NCBI RefSeq assembly: GCF_024586455.1
Contig: NC_065921.1
Location: 77,700,720 to 77,764,719, forward strand
Direction: 5' to 3'
Origin: Bactrocera neohumeralis
Lineage: Eukaryota > Arthropoda > Insecta > Diptera > Tephritidae
DNA: 64,000 nt
The position numbers and the translations under genes are program-made. Below are positions 24,406 to 33,506 of this stretch, one piece after another. The notes below the pieces were generated by a model. That model worked only from the letters and a program-made list of their open reading frames with translations, was not told the DNA's origin and did no database searches. The first letter of the stretch is position 1, and every line of letters begins with the position of its first letter.

Positions 24406-25590
24406 TGGGTCGCGCAAAAGTAATCCTCCTATCAGAAGATGCTATAAATTTTGCAATTGACCTCTAATGTCACTTCTGTTTTGACATTTGTATATTAAAA
24501 ACACATGCGAAATACACGTAAATGAACAATACACTGCTCCAGAACGCGGGTTATTGGTGACTATTTATCTGACCGAAAATCGGTCGGTGACTTTGGCAGA
24601 ACGTGCATTTCGTCGCAGATTTCCAGGCCGTCCGACGCCTACTGGTGAAACACTGCGACATTTAGCCGCTCGCCTCGGAGAGACTGGCACAACACGAGAT
24701 GCTGCCAGGCGTGGCAGACCCCTGAGTAGACGTTCTGCAGAGAATATTGCAGCTGTTGCCGAGGATGTCATGGAAGCGACCAGACGACGTGCCACGTAAA
24801 TGGGTATCAGTCGACGGTGTTTACAGCGAATTTTGGTAACAGATTTGAAGATGTTTCCGTACAAAGTCCAGACGGTGCATCAGCTGTTAGTTGCTGACCG
24901 CCAATCCCGACTAACATACGCTCAAGTCATCCTTAATCACCACCAAGAGGAAGATGATTTTTAATGAAAAATAATCATGGGTGATGAGGCCCATTTCCAT
25001 CTTAGCGGGTACGTAAATAAGCAAAATTTACGCTTCTGGAGCACTGAAAATCCGCGTGTAAGCCACGAAGAGCCATTACACCCGCTCAAAGTCACTGTCT
25101 GGTGTGCTGTTTACGCTGGACCTGTTTTTTCTTCGAAGACGTCTCGGGCCAAACGGTTACTGTTAGTGGTGAGCGCTACAGAGCAATGATCAACGAGTTC
25201 TTTTTGCAGCAACTTGATGAATTGGGATTGGAAAATATGTGGTTCCAACAGGACGGTGCAACGGCATACAATGCAGGTGCCACCACCGATATGCTGAAGG
25301 ATGCATTTCCCGGTCGTCTAATCTCCCGTTTTGGCGATTTGCACTGGCCAGCAAGATAGCCTGATTTGACCGCTCCAGACTTCTTTTTGTGGGGCTTTTT
25401 GAAGTCGCGGGTTTATGTCAACAAGCCTCAGACTCTTGCAGCTCTTAAAGACAATATCCGTCAAGAATGTGAGGACCTATCGCCGGAAGTTCTGGCCAAA
25501 GTGATGGAAAATGCCATAAAAAGGGCTCAAATGACAATCAACTGTGGCGGCGGCCATTTACATGATATCATATTCTCGACTTGATGTAAG
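24406..25590 (+). pseudogene. D,D41D mariner-type transposase, nearly full length, disrupted
   Basis: N-terminal region 24510-24790 (APERGLLVTIYLTENRSVTL, FRRRFPGRPTPTGETLRHLA, RRGRPLSRRSAENIAAVAED) holds the helix-turn-helix and GRP linker. 24970-25590 holds the catalytic core: GDEAHFHLSGYVNKQNLRFW (first Asp), WFQQDGATAYNAGATTDMLK (second Asp), then PDLTAPDFFLWGFLKSRVYV (third Asp) with 41 residues between the last two. It ends HDIIFST. Breaks: stop before MGISRRC, a run of stops near 24960, a frameshift near 25130 and a stop inside WPAR*PDL. The left end may be near GGGTCGCGCAAAAGTAATCC (24407); the right end is replaced by the next element. Confidence 0.82.
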
Positions 25591-25674
25591 AAAATGTAAA
25601 AGACCAAATAAAAATAATCCAGAAGCAGAATCAAAGTTTTTCATTAAAAAAAAAAAAAATACAGCCAAAAAACA

Positions 25675-26572
25675 TCGGAAGGTTATTCGACCGACTAGAC
25701 CACGTCCAGCACACAGTGAAGGAAATAAAGCAGCCGTTGCTGAGAGGTTACACGAAAACCGTGGAGAGCCGATTCAGTGCCGTATGGGACGACTTGGCGG
25801 ACTCTACGTCGAGAGCTTAAATTGAAAGCGTACAAGAATTGAAGCCGCTCGACCTTCCCAAGCGACATCGCTTCGCTCTCGAACTTTTCAAAGAGAACCG
25901 ACGTTTTCGGGCCAAATTTTGTTCATCGATGAGGCTCATTTCTGACTCTATGGGTTTATAAAAAAGCAATATTGAGACGAAGAACAACCTGAAGAGATTC
26001 AATAGCTGCCATTTCAATAACGGCTTGGTGTGGTTGGTGGCCGGTGGAATCATCTGTCCATATTTCTTCAACAATGATACCGGTGAGAACATTACCGTTA
26101 ATGGCGACCGCCGACAATTTGATGCCTGAAAATTAAGCTCGTGATTTCGACGACGTTTCATATCAACAAGACGGCGCCACTTGCCACACATCACATCAAT
26201 CAATGGATGTATTGAGAGAATACTTCGGTGAGCAGTCGATTTGGGCCGGTCGATTGACCACCAAGATCGTGTGATATCGCTTTGTGGGGATATGTAAAGT
26301 CTAAGGTCTATGCGGACAATCACGTTTCGATTCAGGCCTTGGAGCAAAACCCAGTTGAAATGATCGAACGAGTCATTGAAGATTGAACTCAAGGGATGGA
26401 CTATCTGGGACGTAGTCGCAGCCAATATTTGAAAGAGATATTCTTCAAAAAATAAACGCGAAAGAATGTTCTTTCGAATAATAATAAACATTCCCCTTTA
26501 AGTTTGAAGTTTCTGTGTTTTTCCTTTAAAAAACAGGGTAGGGAACATCGATATGGATCACACTTTAATAAC
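25675..26572 (+). pseudogene. D,D41D mariner-type element, disrupted, right end kept
   Basis: Starts with VIRPTRPRPAHSEGNKAAVA (N-terminal GRP-like linker and helix-turn-helix). It then shows ELKPLDLPKRHRFALELFKE, a decayed first catalytic block, GGIICPYFFNNDTGENITVN and ISTRRRHLPHI (frameshifted second-Asp block). The core then has lost the third-Asp block. The 3' end (26490-26572) has TTTGAAGTTTCTGTG and a terminal GTAGGGAACATCGATATGG, matching 58200-58268. Relative of 47180 and 57590. The long minus-strand frame over it (25817-26491) is a shadow. Confidence 0.75.
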
Positions 26573-27339
26573 TAGCTTGTCAATTCTAAAATTTACAAAA
26601 AAATATTAATCATATTCAATTTCAACCACAAATCTATAAAGCAAACTCTTCTGCTTTTCCCCAACCAAGCACGCATGTTGCTCATACGCAGTGTCTTACC
26701 CACGATTGCCTTGTCAAACGAGCAGTAAACCCGCTTATTGACTTGAGCTAATAAATATAACATGGACTTATGCCTGCAAAGTGACATTTATGCAGAGTTT
26801 ATGACACGTTTACGAAACGGAAAGACACACTTATCGTGCCATTAAGTAAATGCACGCATACATATGTATATAATACTTATAAGTATACACAAATATATAT
26901 AGAATGCAGTGAGACTGCTTAAAAATATGCTTACGCCATGGCAGCTCAGTTGTGTATGCAACATAAATGCATAGACATGAAATTACTTATGCATGTGCTG
27001 CATATGTGTGTGCCTTCCAGATGCTATCCTTGCAATATTTCGAGTAAAAAGAGAAAACAGCATGACGAAATAAGGGAAAGAAAGAAGAAAGTTGAAGCAA
27101 AGAAAGCTAAAGCGGAAACTACAACGGATGCGCTAGAGAAAAGACAGCTCAATACAGTTCAACTGCGAACCAAGGAATCATTTGCGCTCATAAAAAGTAA
27201 AATTCTTTAAAGTACAGTAGTGTGCACAAAAATAAGTGCAGATCAGTTTATAGGAAATCATCAATCCTCAAATCCAAAGTATTTTTTCACATTAAATTAT
27301 TATAGATAAAAATTTGGAGCGTCACTGAAGTAGATATCT
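26573..27339. other. Stretch without recognisable gene
   Basis: Includes a 90-codon ATG frame (26938-27210) whose C-terminal half is charged and Lys-rich (KKRKQHDEIRERKKKVEAKK). No known domain; not called as a gene. Microsatellite-like ATACATATGTATATAATA near 26860-26880. Confidence 0.3.
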
Positions 27340-27455
27340 GGACTCATTCTCTAGCCACAATACCAGCGAGCAATTATTTTGAGATCTGAGGACAGGAAAT
27401 AGTTGCTGAGGGCCAGATCTGGAGAACATGGTGAAGTACTTTCGTAACCCTACGT
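27340..27455 (-). pseudogene. mariner transposase C-terminal shard
   Basis: Minus strand encodes YESTSPCSPDLALSNYFLSS followed by DLKIIARW. This matches the mariner HPPYSPDLAPSDYxLFxxLK block that holds the third catalytic Asp; here it reads SNY, so the Asp is lost. Too short to place in a subfamily. Confidence 0.5.
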
Positions 27456-27660
27456 AATAGTTTTGAGATATCGATTTCAAAATTTCGGACACTTCTTTTA
27501 GTCTTCAAAAAGCTACTCATTTTTTTAGGGTCAGCGATATCGGCTCACAATATCACTTAGCTGCCATACAAACTGGTCGATCAAACTAAAATCATTGTAA
27601 TAGAAAGTATCATCACGAAATGTGGCGTAGATTATTAACCAAGGCAGAACTATAATCCCC
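27450..27660 (-). repeat. Dispersed dipteran repeat fragment
   Basis: Read on the minus strand it has CAGTTTGTATGGCAGCTAAG, CGATATCGCTGACCC and GAAATCGATATCTCAAAACT, the same phrase set as 5300-5935. Confidence 0.55.
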
Positions 27661-27693
27661 TAAGAAATAGTTCAGTACTCAGAGTAATTAGTA

Positions 27694-28780
27694 AGGACTG
27701 TCCCGTAAAAAATTGACCCTTCGTTTTTCATTAATAACAAGAAAACCAAAAAATTCTTTCAAAGTCTTGTTTTATTTCTTATTAATGAGCACTATAGAGA
27801 TTACAAATTATAAATAACATTTAACAAATTTTTATTTTCTGTAAAAATTTCCTACTTTTTTCTTAAGGCCCTTCATTATGTTTTGTACAGTGTTTTCATC
27901 GATAGTACCGTACGACCTTCGCCACTTATTTCTAAAATCTTGTAAATTTTTTGCAGTACCTTTACTCTTCCGGAGATTCGATTTCATTAGAGCCCAATAT
28001 CTGTGCCCTGTGTTACAAAAAAATGCTTCTCAAACCGCAAGTACATATCGCTTGCCAAACCATATACTGCTTGGGAAATTTGGTAATTTTATTTTCCTTA
28101 AATTTTCTCTGTACTTGCCCCTTCTTCATACAGGTATAATATTCATGCCTCGGTAACTATTTGAAATCTGCCTTAACGTAGGTTTCGTCGTCCATCACGC
28201 AACAGTCAAATTTTGTTAGGTATCCTTCATACAAATTTCGAGCTCGTTTTTGAGCAACCAATTGCTTTTCATCGGAACGATTTGGCACTCTTTGAACTCT
28301 ATATGTCGTTAGCTTACTACCACCCTTTATCCTTTGTACAGTACTTTTAGAGGTACCTGCTTTAACAGCAACATCTCGTACTGAAGTGTTGGGATTCTGC
28401 TTAAAAACTTCCTTCACTCTTTTTGCCAAATTTCCTTCTGCACCTGCTTTTCTACCTGAACCTTTTTTTCGTATAGTAGGTACACCCTTTGTGTAATTCG
28501 AAACAACCCTTTTAACAGTACTTTCCGATGCTCCAGTTTTTTGAACTATAACTGAATATTTTAATTCTGGAATTTCCAGGTAAGTGGACAAAACCAATTC
28601 GCGCACTTTTTCTTGATTGCTAGACATCTTAATAGTTTGAAGTGTTGACACCAAATGTTATATATTTTGTTAATCGTCAGATTATAGAGAAAAAAACAAG
28701 TCCCCATTGAGACTAATGCCATAAACAGTTACGTCATAATCTTAAGGAATAAAAGTGTCAATTTTTTACGGGACTGTCCT
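27694..28780 (-). mobile_element. DD37E-like Tc1/mariner element, 1087 bp, internally deleted
   Basis: Terminal inverted repeats match over about 24 bp: left AGGACTGTCCCGTAAAAAAT (from 27694) and, on the minus strand, right AGGACAGTCCCGTAAAAAAT (from 28780), one mismatch. TA flanks both sides (27692-27693 and 28781-28782), the Tc1/mariner target duplication. The internal gene is on the minus strand and lacks its catalytic centre. The ends being intact, it could in principle have been moved in trans by a related transposase. Confidence 0.85.
27832..28627 (-). pseudogene. Tc1/mariner-superfamily transposase with central deletion
   Basis: Start ATG at 28627 (MSSNQEKVRELVLSTYLEIP). Two helix-turn-helix regions follow: YSVIVQKTGASESTVKRVVS at about residues 25-44 and NTSVRDVAVKAGTSKSTVQR at about 80-100, with a basic RKKGSGRKAGAEGN linker between. 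The first catalytic block is CCVMDDETYVKADFK, then a stop. The frame resumes as KFPKQYMVWQAICTCGL and then jumps to RYWALMKSNLRKSKGTAKNL and ends GNFYRK, stop at 27832. The segment with the second catalytic Asp and the Glu is deleted. Relatives with this architecture are annotated as DD37E; spacing cannot be measured here because of the deletion. Confidence 0.75.
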
Positions 28781-28782
28781 TA

Positions 28783-29299
28783 GTACTTCAAACTACAGAA
28801 TATTTGAGGATAGCACCTTGATACGGATTCAGAAAATGGTTACTTTAGTGCCTGATGCCAGTAAATTCCAATGTTGTGGGCTTTAATCCAATAGCTTAGC
28901 ATGGTCCGTGGACAAGTGAAGGTTTCTTACTAGGTCGTTTAATTTAACTTGTTCGATGGAATGGAGTTTTTTTTTAGCTGTTCTGAAGAAAATAGGCATC
29001 ATCCATTTTTCCTCTTCTGTTCGCCATCGTCATCATATGCCAATTTTTCTTTCCAATTTTCTGGGGAAGTGAAATTGCTAAGCCTTTAATATGAGGAACA
29101 GATCTTCTTGCTGAACGAATCTCTGGACATTCAATAGTATGCTTGTTTTGTCCTTTTGTCATACAAAAAGTTTCTGTGAGAACTGAGTACATAATCATTT
29201 TGGACTATTCAGTTCTATATATTAAAGTACTCAGTACTATCATCACAATACTTGTATTAATGGTCGGTTCCTAAGCACCTTTAGGACCTAAATGACAAC
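28783..29299. other. Stretch without recognisable gene
   Basis: A 74-codon minus frame (28974-29198) contains TKGQNKHTIECPEIRSARRS and VPHIKGL. This faintly recalls a motif in unnamed insect transposon-related proteins, but I cannot assign it. Confidence 0.3.
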
Positions 29300-29301
29300 T
29301 A

Positions 29302-30294
29302 TCGGGTGATTTTTTAAGAGCTTGATAACTTTTTTTTAAAAAAAAACGCATAAAATTTGCAAAATCTCATCGGTTCTTTATTTGAAACGTTAGATTGGTT
29401 CATGACATTTACTTTTTGAAGATAATTTCATTTAAATGTTGACCGCGGCTGCGTCTTAGGTGGTCCATTCGCAAGAACTGAAGCCGAACGATCTGCCACA
29501 ACGTCGAATTTTCAGTGAATGGGCCTTAGAAAAGTTGGCAGAAAATCCGCTTTTTTATCGACAAATTTTGTTCAGCGATGAGGCTCATTTCTGGTTGAAT
29601 GGCTACGTAAATAATCAAAATTGCCGCATTTGGGGTGAAGAGCAACCAGAAGCCGTTCAAGAACTGCCCATGCATCCCGAAAAATGCACTGTTTGGTGTG
29701 GTTTGTACGCTGGTGGAATCATTGGACCGTATTTTTTCAAAGATGCTGTTGGACGCAACGTTACGGTGAATGGCGATCGCTATCGTTCGATGCTAACAAA
29801 CTTTTTGTTGCCAAAAATGGAAGAACTGAACTTGGTTGAATGTGGTTTCAACAAGATGGCGCTACATGCCACACAGCTCGCGATTCTATGGCCATTTTGA
29901 GGGAAAACTTCGGAGAACAATTCATCTCAAGAAATGGACCCGTAAGTTGGCCACCAAGATCATGCGATTTAACGCCTTTAGACTATTTTTTGTGGGGCTA
30001 CGTCAAGTCTAAAGTCTACAGAAATAAGCCAGCAACTATTCCAGCTTTGGAAGACAACATTTCCGAAGAAATTCGGGCTATTCCGGCCGAAATGCTCGAA
30101 AAAGTTGCCCAAAATTGGACTTTCCGAATGGACCACCTAAGACGCAGCCGCGGTCAACATTTAAATGAAATTATTTTCAAAAAGTAAATGTCATGAACCA
30201 ATCTAACGTTTCAAATAAAGAACCGATGAGATTTTGCAAATTTAATGCGTTTTTTTTTTTTAAAAAGTTATCAAGCTCTTAAAAAATCACCCGA
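29302..30294 (+). mobile_element. D,D41D mariner element with 170-bp inverted ends, copy 1
   Basis: Flanked by TA (29300-29301, 30295-30296). The ends TCGGGTGATTTTTTAAGAGC and its inverse start an inverted repeat of about 170 bp (29302-29471 against 30125-30294). The right arm contains the last 21 codons of the transposase (KMDHLRRSRGQHLNEIIFKK-type end), so the left arm carries an antisense copy of those codons. 993 bp long. About 98% similar by eye to copy 2 at 32554-33506, so both are young. Confidence 0.88.
29472..30187 (+). pseudogene. D,D41D mariner transposase, N-terminally truncated, frameshifted
   Basis: Begins in mid-protein (QELKPNDLPQRRIFSEWALE) straight after the left inverted repeat, so the DNA-binding helix-turn-helix half is missing and no proper ATG precedes it. 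First Asp in FSDEAHFWLNGYVNNQNCRI; second in WFQQDGATCHTARDSMAI; third in DLTPLDYFLWGYVKSKVYRN. There are 41 residues between the second and third Asp (D,D41D). Ends LNEIIFKK at 30187. A 1-bp deletion near 29843, relative to copy 2, shifts the frame just before QQDGA. D,D41D is the signature of the rosa-type mariner lineage known from tephritids. Confidence 0.88.
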
Positions 30295-30296
30295 TA

Positions 30297-30919
30297 TAAG
30301 AGTATCGAGTATTTTTCAGTTCTCATATTCCAGTATACCAGTAAAAATTACTTTCTTTTTTGTCTGAAAAAGTAGCGAGTGATAGACCCACTTTTCAAAC
30401 TTTACATCACATTTGCAGTGCGAAGGCACACGGGTAAATGACAATTTAATTTTGTTTTGAGAGAACTTCTTTCCATTACGCAATATTAAAAAATATTGTA
30501 ACTGCAGGGCAACACTTATTGTAATGTTACGGAGGAAACAGCTCCAGCACAAGCCACCATTTTCCGCCACACACACGTACATGCTTGGACGGGTGTGTTT
30601 TCCGCTGCTGCGTCTTAACTTAATTCACTTTTTCCATGGTTTCCAAGTTTGCAGAAAACCGTTTGTTTTTGTAACAGTCATTGTTGTTGCCTCTTCCTTG
30701 TTCTTGCATATTTCATTTGTCTGAGAATGTGTGCAAAACGCTGTTGCATGCAACATATTGTTTGTTTTATGACAGCAGCATACATTTTAGTTTACTTTCA
30801 ATGTAAACAAAAAAAACAATTTTATGCATGTGTGTGCGAGGGTGAGTCATTTGCCAAAAAAAGGACGTAAAACTTCGCACTTCTTGTGCCGAGTTTAGAT
30901 CAGCGTGCCCCACGTTCTT
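30297..30919. other. Stretch without recognisable gene
   Basis: Only short frames on both strands, with no recognised domain. Confidence 0.35.
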
Positions 30920-31604
30920 CATTTTCGCTGTTTGACGCCAATGGAAGATTCCCCTTGGGGGGGTTGGGTCGAATACTCTCAAAACTAGAGTATTTTCATC
31001 CATTCGGACCTAGCCAGAGTAGCCGCTATCTTTTAACTCGCTGAACTATGTCAATGGCATCGTATATCTTGTACAGCTCATCTTTCCATCGACTGCGGTA
31101 TTCGCCACCATAAATTTTCTACAGAATCTTTCTCTTGAAAAATTGTAACGCCAACGAATCAGATGATCGTCCATATCTCTGCACTACATAGAAGGGCAGG
31201 AATAATAAGTGACTTGTAGAATTTGGTGTTTGTTCGTTGAGAGAGGACTTTACTTTTCAGTTGCTCAGTCCGACAGGTGCTACGTTGGCAAGAGTTAATA
31301 CGTTTTGCATTTCGAGGCTGACGTTGTTGTTGGTATCAATGCTGGTTTCAAGATAGACAAAATTATCTACGACTTCGAAATTGTGACTGTCAACAGTGAC
31401 GTGGGAACCAAGTCGCGAGAGCAATAACTGTTTCTTTGATGTCGTGAGATATTTCATCTTGTCCTTGTTCACTACCAAACCCATTTGCTTTGCTTTTTTG
31501 CCCAACCTGGAGAAAGTTGAACTAACGGTGCGGTTGTAGAGGCCTATTATATCAATATCATCGGCGTACGCCAGCAGCTGTACACTCTTATAGAACTTGT
31601 ACAG
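30920..31604 (-). pseudogene. RTE-like LINE reverse transcriptase, 3' half (copy B, split by hAT-like element)
   Basis: Minus strand. FYKSVQLLAYADDIDIIGL (about 31600-31540) contains the RT catalytic YADD. Then RLGSHVTVDSHNFEVVDNFV, YLETSIDTNNNVSLEMQ and LTLANVAPVGLS follow. The C-terminal part is decayed but keeps a LRWxGxVxRMDExxLxLRVFD-like remnant near 31010-30960. Its 5' half continues at 35512-36265 beyond the hAT-like insertion. The 3' terminus is truncated (no CTTCTT block). Confidence 0.8.
31597..31604. other. Left target-site duplication TTGTACAG
   Basis: Perfect 8-bp match to 35512-35519. Eight-base duplications are characteristic of hAT insertions (P elements also make 8 bp). The sequence fits the nnnTAnnn target preference. 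Confidence 0.85.
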
Positions 31605-32553
31605 TAGGGTGGCCCAAAAAAACTAACTTCAAAAATTCACCCTGGGCACCCCTCCATTTTTTTAGAATGGGGTTCAATATCCTTCTGTAATTTTTTCTGA
31701 TTTTTTGATGGATGGGAAAAGGGTGCTCAAAGCACGCTAAGTTTCACGATTGATAACAAAAAGTCGAAAAAATAAAAAAAAACTTATTTTAATAATTATT
31801 TTTGTTTCTTTGTTGCAGGTGTTTCAAATATCTAAAACAGATGCTGAAAAATATCATCAATAAGATCTAGATTGACAAAACTTAATATTATTACGAAATA
31901 ATTCTCATAATAGTACCCAAAGTGATACCTGTTTTAAATTTCATCAATAACTTATGAAAAACCATGGCGTCCAATTCTCCTGCAACAAGGCAGTGTGACC
32001 GTGTTTTCCTTTTGGGTATTACAGATGTGGAATCTCTATTAAGACTAAATCAACTATCTACTAATAGGCAAGTGCTTTTACGTTTTCACTGGCACTTGCA
32101 TAAATTTAATTTAGTGCGTAGTGCAAGTCATATGACAGTTGAGGAGGTAACTCAGTTATGGGAAAGAGCTATCATACAATAAATACAAGATTAATTAAAC
32201 ACTGCGTTGATAAGATTGAGAAACTCCATTCAAAGTGGTTGTTGCTAAAAAAAAAATAAATCTCGTAATTCAAAACATCAAAAAGCTCGTGAAGATGAAT
32301 TTACAACTGAGCTTGACTCTTTATTTGATATAGCTCATGCAGATGCTTCAAATTTGATAAAGATTGAAGAAGACCGTAAATTTCTAGCAGATCAGCGAGA
32401 CCAGCGAAAAATGGCTATGACTTAAGTTGAGAAAAGCTTAGCCAAAAAGCAGGAAAGAACTTTACAGAGATTTAACGAAGATGAAGAGAGAAGACGAAAA
32501 GCCCAGCTCTTAGAAACAACACATAGTACCTCCAAAGGGACATCTTTAATGTA

Positions 32554-33506
32554 TCGGGTGATTTTTTTAAAAAAAAACGCATAAAATTTGCAAAATCTCA
32601 TCGGTTCTTTATTTGAAACGTTAGATTGGTTCATGACATTTACTTTTTGAAGATAATTTCATTTAAATGTTGACCGCGGCTGCGTCTTAGGTGGTCCATT
32701 CGGAAAGTCCAATCAAGAAATTTTCAGTGAATGGGCCCTAGAAAAGTTGGCAGAAAATCCGCTTTTTTATCGACAAATTTTGTTCAGCGATGAGGCTCAT
32801 TTCTGGTTGAATGGCTACGTAAATAAGCAAAATTGCCGCATTTGGGGTGAAGAGCAACCAGAAGCCGTTCAAGAACTGCCCATGCATCCCGAAAAATGCA
32901 CTGTTTGGTGTGGTTTGTACGCTGGTGGAATCATTGGACCGTATTTTTTCAAAGATGCTGTTGGACGCAACGTTACGGTGAATGGCGATCGCTATCGTTC
33001 GATGCTAACAAACTTTTTGTTGCCAAAAATGGAAGAACTGAACTTGGTTGACATGTGTTTTCAACAAGATGGCGCTACATGCCACACAGCTCGCGATTCT
33101 ATGGCCATTTTGAGGGAAAACTTCGGAGAACAATTCATCTCAAGAAATGGACCCGTAAGTTGGCCACCAAGATCATGCGATTTAACGCCTTTAGACTATT
33201 TTTTGTGGGGCTACGTCAAGTCTAAAGTCTACAGAAATAAGCCAGAAACTATTCCAGCTTTGGAAGACAACATTTCCGAAGAAATTCGGGCTATTCCGGC
33301 CGAAATGCTCGAAAAAGTTGCCCAAAATCGGACTTTCCGAATGGACCACCTAAGACGCAGCCGCGGTCAACATTTAAATGAAATTATCTTCAAAAAGTAA
33401 ATGTCATGAACCAATCTAACGTTTCAAATAAAGAACCGATGAGATTTTGCAAATTTTATGCGTTTTTTTTTTAAAAAAGTTATCAAGCTCTTAAAAAATC
33501 ACCCGA
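32554..33506 (+). mobile_element. D,D41D mariner element with ~160-bp inverted ends, copy 2 (nested in hAT-like element)
   Basis: TA flanks at 32552-32553 and 33507-33508. Left arm 32554-32713 is inverted-complementary to 33328-33506, with a ~20-bp gap in the left arm just after the terminal TCGGGTGATTTTTT. 953 bp. Interiors of copies 1 and 2 are near identical from TTTTCAGTGAATGGGCC onward, but the junction between left arm and transposase differs between them. Confidence 0.88.
32715..33400 (+). pseudogene. D,D41D mariner transposase, N-terminally truncated but otherwise open
   Basis: Open from IFSEWALEKLAENPLFYRQI to LNEIIFKK at 33400, with no ATG at the start, so the frame is a truncated relic. 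All three catalytic Asp are present: FSDEAHFWLNGYVNKQ, FQQDGATCHTARDSMA and DLTPLDYFLWGYVKSK, spacing 92 and 41. The DNA-binding half is gone, so the product could not recognise ends by itself. Interrupts the hAT-like transposase at its acidic N-terminal region. Confidence 0.88.

Noticed and set aside
25817..26491. 224-codon open frame on the minus strand, the longest in the window
   Set aside because: It is the antisense of a D,D41D transposase relic whose plus-strand motifs are recognisable; the minus translation has no domain.
26938..27210. 90-codon ATG frame with Lys/Glu-rich second half
   Set aside because: The charged stretch could be a coiled coil, but the first half is His/Cys-rich noise and no family is recognised.
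32554..33400. Functional mariner transposase gene
   Set aside because: The frame is open with all three Asp, but it has no ATG start and lacks the DNA-binding N-terminus.
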